Origin: Dermanyssus gallinae
Taxonomy: Eukaryota; Arthropoda; Arachnida; Mesostigmata; Dermanyssidae
Direction: 5' to 3'
Length of the DNA: 64,000 nt
Assembly (NCBI GenBank): GCA_003439945.1
Contig: QVRM01001093.1
Coordinates: 62,001-126,000, forward strand
Positions 33,621 to 46,130 of the stretch are shown one piece after another. The first letter of the stretch is position 1, and the number at the start of each line of letters is the position of its first letter. The translations under genes and the position numbers were made by a program. The notes below the pieces were generated by a model that was given only the letters and a program-made list of their open reading frames with translations, was not told the origin of the DNA and did not search any database.

Positions 33621-34611
33621 GCTTATAGAAGTACTAACATTCTGGCGGCGCTTCCCGAGCTCCTAGTTGAGAAGAAGGGCACTCGTAGAAAATGCATGCA
33701 CTTAATGGTTGTACAACGTAATGGCAATATTTTAACAATGATACAAATAGTGCTTACAGCGGTGCTAGAAAAAGTAGCGCCGCAATTAATTCTAGTGATT
33801 CTAGTTTAAAGTTTTTCAGAAATGAAAATATTTTAAGCTTTATTAGAAAGACCCTGCCACTAAATTTGATACATATCTATATATACTGGCTCGATTAGGA
33901 AGTACATGCCAGCCATCCATTCATCCATCTCTTTCGTACTCGACAAGCTCGTGCATTTTTCTAAATGCATATGCGCATTTTGTGTTCGCAGACAGGAATG
34001 ACTTTTCAGTGACATTCTATCCAACCTTCGAAATCCTTTTCCTTAGGCGTCGTGGAAAATGGTTAGCAACGCTAATCATTATCGTCGCTTACGATAACGT
34101 CACGCGAACGCCATCCCGGCGACTTGCAATCGAAAGCAATTGCTACCAAATGTATACCAAAGGCAAGCTCCATGCTGAGCTTATGTGATGGGATATAAAA
34201 ATGGCTTACTTGGATCGGCGGGATAAAAATGTGACCGGACAGAAGAATTCTTTTAGACGGAGACCAGACGGTCAATGCCGATACGTCTACGCATGAGGGA
34301 CGCAAGGGAGACTATTGCTCAAAAGCGTTTAGACAGAGTTCCATCAGAGATAGTATAACATCATAACATGGCGACGCCGTGTCACATCATCTTTGCGTAT
34401 TTCTGGGAAACTAGGATGCTTTATCGCACGTTCTAGCGCACTGAATGCTCAGTTCTTTAATTTGTTCTTTATTTTATTCATATTTAATCTGATCTTTGTG
34501 GAAGTAATTTACGAAAAACGAGGATCAAACTTGCTGACGTTCCAGTATATAGTAAATACTGAGCTCTACCCGACGGTTAGAAAAAATAGGAAAGATAACA
34601 AGAAAAATGCC

Positions 34612-34613
<2 letters not shown>

Positions 34614-34646
<33 letters not shown>
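34614..34646. repeat. (TA)n array
   Basis: About 16 units. Confidence 0.97.
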
Positions 34647-34648
<2 letters not shown>

Positions 34649-34803
34649 ACACCCAACAATACTAATTGTCATTGTTGTAATTAATTCCACGACGAGAACG
34701 GTAGCGATACGCTTGAATGGTAGCTTTTTGATTAGAGTGCATCAGCGGGCCAGCGCTGCCGCCTCGGATGCCAGCCATTATTGCTCATGTAATTGTGTAA
34801 GCA

Positions 34804-35010
34804 ATGAGCAGCAGCAGCAACAACAACAACAACAACAACAGCGCCTCCAAGCAGGCACCACCACTCGCAGGAGAAAGCGAAGGAGAAGGAGGTGCCGGCA
34901 TTGTGGCAGTGAACTCCAAATGTGTGTTGAATGGCCAAAACACCACCAGAGTGATGGAACCCGACAGACGCGAGAAAGAGGGCGCGCCGGAGCTGGGAGG
35001 CGCTTTGGGG
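34804..35010 (+). CDS. possible ATG-started exon with poly-Ser/Asn start; weak
   Basis: The ATG at 34804 (G at -3) opens MSSSSNNNNNNNSASKQAPP, then a non-repetitive part including GESEGEGGAGIVAVNSKC and TRVMEPDRREKEGAPELGG, before the frame runs into (GTT)n DNA that would encode poly-Val. GTAACC at about 35012 is a possible donor. The non-repeat part has balanced composition, unlike most frames here. Against it: no recognised family, a modest donor, and many CAA blocks in the window give false poly-Asn frames. Confidence 0.25.
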
Positions 35011-35040
35011 GGTAACCACAGCAGTATTCGTGCTGCGGTT

Positions 35041-35270
35041 GTTGTTGTGGTCGTCGTCGTTGTTGTTGCTGTCGTCGTTGTTATCGTTGTTGTTGTTGTT
35101 GTTGTTGTTGTTGCCGTCGTCATTGTCGTCGTCGTCTTTGCCATTGTTCATATTAGCGTCGTTGTGATGATGATTCTTGTTGTAATTGCGATAACTCTTG
35201 TTGTTGTTGTTGTCGTTGTTCGTATTGTTTTTGTTATTGTGACCAATCGTGTTGCTGTTTCTGTTGTCGT
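35041..35270. repeat. long GTT/GTC microsatellite block
   Basis: About 230 bp of interrupted (GTT)n and (GTC)n. Confidence 0.92.
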
Positions 35271-35606
35271 CGTCGCCGTTCTCGCGGCGACCATTATCGC
35301 TATCGACGTTACCCTTGCTTGTCTTGTCCTCGTGAATCGTAGTCGATGCGCGGGTCTCTCTCTGTCTGTCTGTCTGTCTAGCTCCATCAACAACCACCAG
35401 CTGCTGAATCGACGCTATCCACGGTGGTTGAGATGGTTTGCCTCAATGGGGGAATCAATGATGAACCTGTAGTCTAGTAAGCTGCGCTGTATGATGTGTG
35501 TGTGTTCGGACAACGAACTCTACAGAAACGGTGCCTAAGCGGTGCGCCGGGAACACATCATGCCGTCAGCCGTTCACCTATTCGTTTTCGTCTTTTCTCT
35601 TTTGTT

Positions 35607-35622
35607 TATATATATATATATA
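35607..35622. repeat. short (TA)8 run
   Basis: Pure TA run. Confidence 0.9.
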
Positions 35623-35651
35623 AGTATTTTATGATTTGCTATACCAAATGT

Positions 35652-35667
35652 GCTCACACATGTGAGC
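35652..35667. other. palindrome GCTCACACATGTGAGC
   Basis: Two 7-bp arms around CA. The same 16-mer occurs at 43185-43200. It contains the E-box-like core CACATGTG. Confidence 0.7.
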
Positions 35668-35842
35668 AAACGCCACTGCTCCATCAATCTGTCATCAATG
35701 TTGTTGACAATGTAGCGGACCGCAGCTGCAAGTGTCGGTGATCGCGGCAAAATTACCGCAACACACCACTAGCAGCTATTACTGCTAATTGGCATTCTTT
35801 CTGATACGTTAAATCCATTTCAAATTAACTGATTGCGTTAGC

Positions 35843-35851
35843 TGTAGTAGC

Positions 35852-35902
<51 letters not shown>
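35843..35902. repeat. (GTA)n / (TAG)n array
   Basis: About 19 nearly pure triplets. The plus-strand triplet gives a poly-Tyr frame on the minus strand. Confidence 0.97.
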
Positions 35903-35903
<1 letters not shown>

Positions 35904-36287
35904 TATGTAGTGTGAGGAGGCCGACATCCAAATGTCACCTGACTGTGTCGCCAATTTTGAGCGGGTGAAGCGGGCCACGTTTTGATCGCGATCGATTGAT
36001 TGGTGACACTGGCGGATACAGATGGCCAAATGAATCTATCCGAATCAATAAACGCGATGCGACGCCGAACCTAGGCTGCTGCTAGTAGACGCGCGATACA
36101 CCAATTGTCTATAACGCAAGTAACGGCGAAGGAGGCGAGAAAAACCAACCGAAGCTGTAGTATAGGCAGCAGCAGCAGCAACATTAGGTAGCTCAAGTGG
36201 CATTATCAATAACAGCGACAACCCCAGCAACCCCAGCTGGTGCGACAAAAGAACCAATACCAGGCGCTAGGATGTAGACGACGACTG

Positions 36288-36572
36288 CGATGACAACAAC
36301 AACAGCCACAGCAGCAGCAACAACAACAATAACAGGAACACTACTATAACAACAACAAGCAACAAAACGACGACAACAACAACAACAAGCACCAACAACG
36401 ACGACAACAGCAACGAAGGCAACGGCTCTACAACAGTAATTCCCTACTATGCAACAACAGACACGCGTGTGGGAAACGACAACAATAGTTGTAGTAATGA
36501 CGATGACGATGATGATGATGACGAAGACGACAACAACAATAACAACAACAACAACAACAACAACAAACAACA
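36288..36572. repeat. CAA/CAG and ACG-rich microsatellites
   Basis: CAA blocks lie at 36288-36420 and 36530-36572, with ATG/ACG triplets at 36497-36530. Confidence 0.9.
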
Positions 36573-36755
36573 ACGACCATTACGACACGACGAAAACAAC
36601 GTCTATAACGAGAGTGGAATCGAATTCAGTCTAATGCATGAATGCATGCACGAGTGAATGAAAATGAAATCGACAGCGTGACAAACGACCACGATCAAGC
36701 GGGAGATCAGACCTGGGATGACAGAGCTTGACCACAGGAAACACAGGGGCAAGTC

Positions 36756-36759
36756 ATGC

Positions 36760-36790
<31 letters not shown>

Positions 36791-36990
36791 AGACAGAGAG
36801 AGAGAAAGAGCGAGAGATATATATCGCAATCGGGACGGGGAGGGAAAGAGGAAGAGCGAGAGATATATATCGCGATCGGGACGGGGAGGGAAAGAGGAAG
36901 AGCGAAAGATGGAGGGAGGAGATGGGAAGATGGAAAAGGGAAAGAGAGCGGAAGGAGAGAAGGGGAAAATAAGGAAGAGAGAGAGAATGG
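36756..36990. repeat. GA-rich tract with a 46-bp duplicated unit
   Basis: GA runs surround a 46-bp unit containing GAGATATATATCGC and ATCGGGACGGGGAGGG, repeated at 36810 and 36856 with one visible difference. Confidence 0.88.
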
Positions 36991-37102
36991 GAAAAGCCAT
37001 CGCAAGAAGCACAAAGTCGAAAGTAATCGGCGGCCGGCAGGCTGTTCAGTTCATTTTGTTGAGGTTGAGGCCGCCGTCACCGCCCCCACCATCACCAGCA
37101 CC

Positions 37103-37274
37103 ACTGTTGTTGTCGTCGTCGTCGTCGTCAGAAAAAGATCGGTCGTTGCCAGGGGAGCGATAGCAGCCAGCCAAGCGATACCACAGCTATAACAAGGATT
37201 AATACTACTACTATTACTGTCACTTTTGCTACTACTACTACTACTACAACTACAACCTGAAGAAGAGCAACTAT

Positions 37275-37314
<40 letters not shown>
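37103..37314. repeat. GTC and ACT triplets and a (CAA)13 array
   Basis: (GTC)n at 37103-37129, ACT/CTA triplets at 37203-37250, and nearly pure (CAA)n at 37275-37314. Confidence 0.93.
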
Positions 37315-38131
37315 TTTACTATTGCCTACTGGTCTGAACCCATCCAAAGACCTTAGTACGTAGCAAGCCAGCGGCGTCGTCGGCGACTACGTGAAAAAAT
37401 AGATATTGAGCAGCAGCGGCAGCAGCAGCAACAGCAGTAGCCGAAGTGGCAGAAACATTTCTGTAGTAACAGGCGAGCCACAGCCCAGCATGGCACGGTA
37501 GCTTTGTTTTCCTCTTCTTCTTCTCCTTCTTCTGACGGAAAACGAACGGCCGAGGAAACTGGTCGCCGAGGCCGCCCAGTGTCGGTGTTTTCTGTGTGCG
37601 TGCGTGTGACACTGACTGTGGCCCTGCCGTGATCCCATCTCCAGTTTGCGATGGCGGCAATTTTAATTGGTTCACCTACCGCCAACGACCGGTAACGTAA
37701 ACGCCTCCTGCCAGCCGCTAATGACGTAAACAACAACAACGACAACAACAACAACGACGACGACGCCGCAGACGACAGACGACAGCGGAGGGAAAGAAAG
37801 AACGGGAGAAACGAGAACAGAAGCAGCAACCACGAGGACAGACACGAGGATCCATCCCGATCGACGATGGGGTTGAATCGGGCTCGCTCGGGAAACAGCT
37901 CGTCCCGAACAAACGAACGACCGAATGAGCGTGCCGCATACTTTGCTGCAGCTTTGGAGTCTTACAGCTGTGACGCCCGCTGTTGCTGCTGCTGCTGCTG
38001 TTGCTGGCGTCATCGTGACACAGTCACGCACAGACGTGCCCACGAGACCGGCCAACTCGTTCAGACGTGCAGGCAGACAGATTGGCAGGCTGCTTTCTTG
38101 CTGCTTCTGCGCACCTACACAAGCACATAGG

Positions 38132-38158
38132 TATATATATATATATATATATATATAG

Positions 38159-38209
<51 letters not shown>
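38132..38209. repeat. compound (TA)n array
   Basis: Two TA runs (38132-38157, 38162-38209) with GCAC and TG interruptions. Confidence 0.97.
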
Positions 38210-38380
38210 GCACGTGTATATAAACACATACGAAGAACACAAACAACAAACACCAACATCATAAAGATCTACTACGATGCACAAACAAAGTCTGTCTGCT
38301 GTAGCTTCGGCGACGACGCCACTCGACCAACAAACAACAAACACAGGGGCAGACTTATTACTCAAGCAAAACTGAGCTGC

Positions 38381-38465
38381 TGCTGTTGCTGTTGTTGTTG
38401 TTGTTGCTGCTGTTATTGTTGCTGCTGCTGTTGTTGTTGTTGTTGCTGTTGTTGTTGTTGTTTGG
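38381..38465. repeat. (GTT)n/(GCT)n block
   Basis: Interrupted triplet run. Confidence 0.93.
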
Positions 38466-38782
38466 TTGTTCCTCCTCCTATTTTTCTTCTTCGGCTGCCA
38501 GGACTTTCTGTTTCGTCTGTTTATTCATCACTCATTTGTCACTGATCTGATCTGGCGCTCGTCCGACACAATCGCTCGATCGAACAGGAATTGAAGCCGG
38601 GCATTGTTGAAACAACAACAACAAATTAAGGACAACATTGGAACGTGTCGAAGCTGTGAGCAGCAGTCGCGAGTGGTGGGGCTGTAGGGGCGCTAGTAGT
38701 AAGTAGTACACTTTCAACGTAAATCGGCATCGAGGCAATTAATTTGAGACAGAACTTAACAGTGTCGGTAGCAATAATATGA

Positions 38783-38784
38783 AG

Positions 38785-38815
<31 letters not shown>

Positions 38816-39195
38816 GCAACAGCGGCAGCGCCAGGCATCCGTAAGTGGCAAAATCGAATAAGGTTGTAATAGGGTTACCTGACAGCGTCCAATTAGGCGG
38901 GCTAGCGCCACCGAGGAGGCGGCAGTCGCACCAGCAGATGATGCAACAACAGCAACAAAACGAAAAACGACAACGACGACGAGAACACGAAAGACAATAA
39001 AGATAACAATCACAACAACAACAACAACAACAACAATCACAAAGGCAATAACAACAAGTACAAATGCAATAACAACAAATTCAAATATGTAATAACAACA
39101 GCACGATCAACAAAGCGACAGCCTCAACAACAAAATGACAGCCTCAACAACAACAACAACAACAATAACAACAACAACCACGACAACAACAATGC
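38783..39195. repeat. CAA-rich blocks
   Basis: (CAA)n at 38783-38815, 39013-39037 and 39142-39192, with CAA-like DNA between. It is opposite in orientation to the GTT block at 38381-38465. Confidence 0.92.
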
Positions 39196-40083
39196 TTGTA
39201 GGCTTACAGCTGAGGAGCGACGAAAAACAGCATGACATAAACGTGCTTATAACACAGCACTGTAATATTGAGATTTCTCTCCACAACTGGCACGGGTGGA
39301 CGGAGGCTCGAATTCAGACAACGACCATCTCCTCATCACCTGTGGGCCATTTCGAATATTGGCCGTCATTTCGATGTCGTGTGATTAATGAATATGTGTC
39401 TATCAATCGATCGCATGGTTCCTTCAATTAACATTGTTGCGCGATAACGACGAATCGTCGCTGCACTTAGTATAGGGGACAGATAGAAGCATGGAGGAAG
39501 GTATGAAAATGCAAGAGGCCAAAATCGTAAGAAAAAGTATATATAAATAAATTCTTCGATTTTTGGGTGCACGTTCAGCGATGATTGGAAGTCACTGCGC
39601 TAGCAGCCACATCTAGGACCCACATACGAGGTGGGTTCTAATTTCTATGTCTACTGAGCATATTAATGGCGACAATGGCGAAGGTGAAGACATTCTCCAC
39701 TGCCTTTCTCCGTTTCGTTGAGTTAGAGAGAGAGCGAGAGAGAAAGAGACACACAGTCGGACAATCATTGGAACCTACATATAAGCGGTTATATTGTGAA
39801 CAACAACCTCGTTTTCACATTCACGACATAGGAAACAATAAGCCAGTGAACGGAGCGTGCTAATGACGTACATCGTACAACGGAACAAAAATAGCGACGA
39901 GACAACACGCTAATAGAGATCCAAACGGCGAACGAATCCACCCGGCAGCAAGTCAGTCCGACCAGGGATAGGAGCAATAAAAAGCCGGACCCCTACAAAA
40001 CGAACGCAGCTCGCGGTAGTTTTTAGTATTACTAGTCGAATCGAAGTTGTGGCATTTGCAGCGACGCTTATATATACGTAGCA

Positions 40084-40123
<40 letters not shown>

Positions 40124-42300
40124 CAGTGTGTACATGGCAATGATTGGCAGCTCATATGTGGGCAAGGGAGCCCGGCGAGAGAAACATTTACGAAAAAGAT
40201 CTTCGTCAACAACACCTAATTAAGTCTTTGTGCCGATAGGATTAGGACAAGCGGGCAATACTGCGTTCACGGTACTGTTACCCGGTTGAGGTGTGTGTCG
40301 CTCTATAGCGATGCATGGTCTGCTACCGACGTCTCTACTGCTCTAACGATTATATTAGTCTTGCGTCGTTTATTGCTGCGACTTCTGCTTTTGTCCGTTG
40401 CGGCTATGGCCTCGTCTCTTAAAACACCTGGAAATATATCACGGCGTTACCTAATTAATCTTAGTAGCCTTGTGCGTTGTCTGTGTGTGCTGTAACTGTT
40501 TAACACACGCGTCGGCCTTTTCTCCTGTTCTGTAGACCGCTATGCCCCGCATTGTGTTGAATTAATTATTTGTCTTTCTTTCGTCCTTTTTCAATCGCCG
40601 CTCGCTATGCCCAATACACCGTCAATGACACCAATCCAAAGTCAAGCGGCTGTCTTATCCTCGTATATAAATGTAGGTAAATTAATTGATAGATGAAATC
40701 ATCGTCTCGTTAAGCCAAGCCGTCAATAGGCGGCTGGCTTTTCCATGACAGCCCCGAGCCAGCCCGGCGCTTTGGTTCCTAAATAGACTGGAACGCTTAC
40801 CAGTAACGTTACGTTTTCCGCCGTTGAATTGCTGACACGCTCGTGATAGCATCAAATGAGTGGCTGACACGACAATATGACAACATGAACAACAACATGA
40901 ATAATCCTATAAAAGGTAACTACATACAGTAGTAAAGAAAGCAGCAGTAACAGCAATGATAAAATAGTTTTGTCAAAGATAAGATTTAATAGTGGAGCGT
41001 TTAAATAAATAAGAAAAAATGCATGCAGATCGGCCGGCTTATGTTTTTTTGCTCACTGTATACTGGCCAATATGGATGCACCAAGTGGACACAGCTGGCA
41101 AATACTGTGGTCTTAGGGTTAATTTTCATTATTAGTGTATTACTATAGCACTGGCTATAGTAAATTAATAATGCTAGGCGTCGGACATTTTGGGCTATCA
41201 GCAAGCGTGTTCAGAGTACGAATTGACCCGTTTCAAACGACCAGTTGACAGATCAACTATCTACCCTTGTAACGACTTTCAACTCGTCGGCGGTCGCTCG
41301 TTTTGATTCACAAATGCCGCGGAAACGGTAGTTCGCATCACTCAATACTGTTTCTGGCACCCAAACCACGACACGCAGTACTGCATATATATATATATAT
41401 ATATATAACGGTAGCTTGCCTCATTCACGTGGACTGGCTTCTGGCTAGTGCCAAACTACGACGACGACATAACATAGTCCAGTATAGCACTCTTAATACA
41501 TATATACAATTACATTTATGTTTATTTCACTTAAATTGAGTATAATTACATTTAAAAGTTTTTCATAAAGCTCTATCTTCTTCACACTTCCGAAGATAAA
41601 AGTAGTGCAACGATTTTCGGTCCAGCGCTATGCATTCCCTGCATACTGCATGGTACTTGGCACACCTCTGCAGGCAGAACCGGCAGGTGCACAACTCGTA
41701 CTCCTCTAAATACATATATACAACGGCATAGCTACCAAGGTAAATATGGCCCTACCCTGCCTACCCAAATACAAGTAATCGTTTGTAGTTGTTGTTGTTG
41801 TCGTCGTCGTCGTTGTTGTAGGAGGGCGATTAGCGGCACCCGAATGAGGTGTATGGTACGGTGCGTTCGACGGGTCTGCGACCTGCTTGTTTGCCGCCTG
41901 TGGGGTCGCTTCTCTCTGTGTGGGGTCGTCGTCGTCGTCGTCCACCGCCACCCCCTTACCGCCCCTCCCGATAAACGTGGGGTGTTCAGGCCCGGCTATA
42001 CATAGCGAGCCGCGCGCACACCGGACGTGGGGGACCGTGACTTATAGAGGCTCGATAGTCGATCGATAGCAATTTGCCAGCACTGACAGCAGCGGCCGGA
42101 CTGCTACCGCTAATGCTGAAGCTCTTGGTGATCTGCGGTTCTGCTGACCGCTCGCTTGTCTACACCTCGGCCACTCAGCGGGTTCACGCCTTGACGGCCC
42201 CTTTTCAGTGGCCAATGTCGCTTTTCCTCCCTCCCACCCTTTTCGGAGTTTCGGGCTTGACGGGACGGAGGCCACCGTCGCGAAACTGTCCGAGGACAGG
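39196..42300. other. no recognised gene; TA and GTC runs
   Basis: TA arrays lie at 40086-40121 and 41384-41407. GTT/GTC triplets lie at 41786-41820 and 41927-41941. No coding family was recognised. Confidence 0.5.
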
Positions 42301-42331
42301 TTATCATGATTGTGACCGAATGTTGTTGTTG

Positions 42332-42480
42332 TTGTCGTTATCGTTGTCGTCGTCGTCGTCGCTGTTATTGATGTTGTAGCTTTTTTATTGCGTACGTTGA
42401 TCTTGAGTGCTGTTGACGTTTATTATGTTGCTGTTGTTGCTGCTGCTGCTGCTGTTCTTGCTATTGCTGGTGTTGCTGCC
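42332..42480. repeat. GTT/GTC/GCT triplet blocks
   Basis: Triplet runs at 42332-42362 and 42424-42482. Confidence 0.9.
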
Positions 42481-42618
42481 GCTGATAGATTAAAATGTAC
42501 TATAACAATTTATTGTACGACGCGCAGAAGTACTAGCATGACCGTATTGCTTAAAGAAGAGCCTCGAGGCTGGTCGTAGCGGAGATCCTTTGTTTTTCGT
42601 GTGGCTTATTGTTCGGGC

Positions 42619-42736
42619 GTTGCTGTTGTTGTTGTCGTTGCTGTTGTTGTTGTCGTTGCTGTTGTTGTTGTCGTTGCTGTTGTTGTTGTTGTCGTTGCTG
42701 TTGTTGTTGTCGTTGCTGTTGTTGTTGTCTTTGCTG
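42619..42736. repeat. 18-bp higher-order repeat inside GTT DNA
   Basis: The unit GTTGCTGTTGTTGTTGTC starts at 42619, 42637, 42655, 42673 (a 21-bp variant), 42694 and 42712, so six head-to-tail copies. It reads LLLLSL on the plus strand and QQRQQQ-like on the minus strand. Confidence 0.95.
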
Positions 42737-43181
42737 CTGTGGCACCGACCGCAAAACGTAATTCGCATCACGCACTGACTAACTAATCGTCGACGACGAC
42801 CACCACGAACCAGTAAACGAAATGATACAATTGATGGTTGAAGTAGCCTTCAACAGTAGCAGCTAGGATATCAGTATCACCATCACTAGCAGCACCTGCA
42901 GCAGCAGCAGCAGAGGCGGTCGCGGCGGCAGTTACAGACAATGACGTCGTCAATAACGCATCGAACTTTGACACATCAGATTCATGCAGGCAAGTTGACG
43001 CGAGTCCAAACAGCTATCCGCCGCCCGAGTTTCTTCGCTCTGTCTCTCTGCCTATCTGTCTGTCTGTCTGTTGGTCTGTATGGACCTCCACCCGCCGGAC
43101 CGCACGGGCCGCCCACCTGCCGACATGACTATATCGTCACGTCGAGAGGCTGGCCGGCTTGAGTGTCTCCGCATCAGTGTG

Positions 43182-43203
43182 TGAGCTCACACATGTGAGC
43201 TCA
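43182..43203. other. 22-bp palindrome
   Basis: TGAGCTCACA-CA-TGTGAGCTCA. It includes the same 16-mer as 35652-35667. Confidence 0.75.
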
Positions 43204-43311
43204 TTCACTCATCGGCATATCAGCAGTCCAATGACGCTTAGCAATCTGGACACGTTCGGCCTGTGTCGGTGCGATTACAGATACACATAGTTACATTCGT
43301 TAGCATGAGAC

Positions 43312-43314
<3 letters not shown>

Positions 43315-43352
<38 letters not shown>
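43315..43352. repeat. (AT)n array
   Basis: About 19 units; a CAA block follows at 43405-43555. Confidence 0.97.
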
Positions 43353-43357
<5 letters not shown>

Positions 43358-43959
43358 TGTACATTACCAGCACGATCAATAGCACCAGCAAAACTAGTCG
43401 CATAACAACAACAACAACAACACCAAAAAAATCAATAACAGCAGCTCTACCAAAAACTTCGACGAAATCAACAGTAACAATAATGAAAAATGGAAGAGCA
43501 TCCGCAGCACAGCATCAACAACCACAACAACAACAACAACCACAACAACAAGAGCAAGAGCGACACCGATATGCATTAAACAGCAAGAATACCGGCAGCA
43601 AAAAAGCCACTGTTGTCTAACATTGCCATCTCAGCACTCATCTGAACTCAGTAACGGCAGAAGCAGAAACAGCAGTACTAACAGCAGAAACAGCAGACTA
43701 GCTAGCAACTAACTGTCTGTGAGTGTCTTTCGTCGTTTCAATGCGATCGACCCGCGTCCTTGAGGTGTGACGAGTGATGACCAACGCATCTGAGGTTGCC
43801 GAGCAAAGTCCGATACGCCGTTGTAGAGACTCGTAGAGACGGCTTTAGCCGTCGGCCGGTTGAAAGCTCTTGGCTTCTGGCTTCGCTGTTGGTGGTGTCA
43901 CAAGTGGTGCGGTGGACCGTTCGATGCACGCGTCCCTCTAATCGTCGGCGTCGGCGCAG

Positions 43960-44403
43960 ATGAGTTGCGGTTCAACCACTAATCGTTCGTCGATAAAGTC
44001 GGGGACGAGCCGGGGTAGAAGAAGCGAATTATTCAATTGTGCTGCTGCTGCTACTGCAGCCTCTGCCGCCGGCCTATGTTCCCCGCATTTCTCATCGTGG
44101 CTGTTGGGCGTGGCAGGTTTATCTCTCGTGTATGAATGTATTCGTGTCTACCCCCTCCCTACGTATCTATGTGGGGTAGATATCTCTGTATGTATGAGTA
44201 TACATACATCGCCTTTCGACTGGGGGGATGTATACATGAATCGCCTTTCGACTGGCTGGTTGGCTAGCAGGCTACACCTGCCTAATGCAGGCAGCGATGG
44301 CGACGGTTACGACTACGACCGAGGGGAGCAGGCAGAGATTACGCCGACGGAATACGGAATGCAGCATAACACCGAGAGAGAGAGAGCTACTGCAATAGTG
44401 TGA
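43960..44403 (+). CDS. hypothetical ATG-started 147-codon open frame; weak
   Basis: The ATG at 43960 opens MSCGSTTNRSSIKSGTSRGR, a short poly-Ala run, then LFNC, CSPHFSSWLLGVAGLSLVYE and a tail rich in Gly/Asp/Tyr. The frame is mostly free of simple repeats, unlike others of this length. CAG/GTTTAT at about 44116 could be a donor, which would make only the first 50 or so codons real. A 16-bp direct repeat (ATCGCCTTTCGACTGG) lies in its second half at about 44209 and 44240. No family is recognised; chance is quite possible. Confidence 0.2.
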   Translation: MSCGSTTNRSSIKSGTSRGRRSELFNCAAAATAASAAGLCSPHFSSWLLGVAGLSLVYECIRVYPLPTYLCGVDISVCMSIHTSPFDWGDVYMNRLSTGWLASRLHLPNAGSDGDGYDYDRGEQAEITPTEYGMQHNTERERATAIV

Positions 44404-45230
44404 TTGAAAAAAATATATAGAGAGAGGGGGAGAGAGAGAGGGGGGGGTTTATGCTCTCACTTTGCATAATGTGGATGAGGTGTTTGTGCCGTTAGATAGC
44501 GTTTCGAGGCTCGCAGGCATTAGCTATTTCCACCTACCGACAGGTCCCGAACCCTGACCACCCCCGGTGCGCAGAAAGCGGTTTCTGACGCCTGTTATTG
44601 CACGCACACATACATCTGTCCAACATGCACATATACAAACGTACCTTTTGTTACAATTCTTAACATATAATACTATTTCGTATGTGGTTCGTATTTAGAG
44701 ATGGTCACGTCGAGCATTGCTCTCTCTCTCTCACTCTCTCTCTCTCTGGGACTCAATCCAGTGTCAGGCAAACAAAATTTGCTACTAAGTACCGCTTTTA
44801 AAGCTATGTTACAGAGCACCTAACATACACGACAATATAAGCCTGCCGTGCTGTGGTCGGCAACGCCGACTTGTCTAAGTATTATGATGACCTTTACGAT
44901 TAGTAACTGCATCGACACACGTTATCGAGTCAGATAGCTGACATCGTAATATAGTATAGACGGGACAGTAATATGCGTTAGACGCTCTGTCACCCTGGGC
45001 GATATTAATGAGACATTGGTGACACTGGTTACCTAAGGAATCGAAAAGCTTTCATAACGACTGCAAACAACTGCAGAACATAAAGACTACGCGTTGCACA
45101 ATACGCTGTAATAGCTGAACGGCTATGTTATAGAATCGAGGACATGTAATATAGATTATTTTGCCGTGCCCGTGCCCACCTGAATCGAAATACACTATCT
45201 CAATAGAGACATCCGTCAAATTCAGCTTTT

Positions 45231-45231
<1 letters not shown>

Positions 45232-45305
<74 letters not shown>
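45232..45305. repeat. (AT)37 array
   Basis: Pure AT run of about 74 bp. Confidence 0.98.
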
Positions 45306-45308
<3 letters not shown>

Positions 45309-46077
45309 GGTCACATCTATAACCGTTATGAGTTAACTAAATATATGCTTCTTAAATCGCCCAGAGATGGTGCAACTGTAGGAAAACAGTACATTGCTCC
45401 AGGGAAGTATTTGGATCTTAAAGCGATAAAGATTTGTCTTGAAGTTAGCATCATCTATGTTGCCTACAATGCATTTCGCAGACGCGACGTTTGCTCATCG
45501 TGCCATCGTAAAATTCGATCCATCGTAAAGTAATGTTACACCTAGGAACGCAAATTCCATATGTTGCGACGACTCGATGATTCCTAGTGCGACGACCTAT
45601 AATTTTCCTACGTTAATATTAAACACCTTTTCTTCGCACACACAACGTTGCAGTTCCATTGAGGAAAAATGGTTGTAAATGGTTTACCGATAAAATAATT
45701 ATTATTTAATATTAAGAAAAACAAGTAGCCGATAAACAATATATACTCCAATACAAATATATACTTCATAGCGTTACATGGATGCTCGTTTCGCTTTCGT
45801 TGGTTTTGTCTTCTCCTTACAATTAGCTGACACACTCTCTCAGTTTGCCGGTAGCGTTTGATAACGTTGTCTCACTTACCAGAGTTTTACATCCACGTCA
45901 GGTAGTACCAGGGGGGGCGTACGCGGCGCAACCGTCGAGTTGTAAGGCTGAGGTCGCCGCAATCATTCAACAGGCTCGCCGATGTACTTTATGCTGACAC
46001 AGTGTCGTGCTTATTACCTTCGCATCTGCCAAGGATTACTTGCTCTCATGCATGCAAAACATACATGCCGTTGCGTC

Positions 46078-46081
<4 letters not shown>

Positions 46082-46122
<41 letters not shown>

Positions 46123-46130
46123 TGTGTGTC
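46082..46130. repeat. (TA)n followed by (GT)n
   Basis: TA run 46082-46119 passing into a short GT run. Confidence 0.97.

Noticed and set aside
34732..35397. 221-codon minus and 222-codon plus frames over 34.7-35.5 kb
   Set aside because: Long poly-Asn/Thr (minus) and poly-Val (plus) come from the GTT/GTC array; only the short plus segment 34804-35010 was kept, as weak.
37672..38262. 196-codon minus-strand frame
   Set aside because: Starts in (TA)n and ends in poly-Val from triplet repeats.
42619..42736. CRISPR-like array
   Set aside because: The 18-bp units are contiguous without spacers and made of triplets; this is a microsatellite in a eukaryote.
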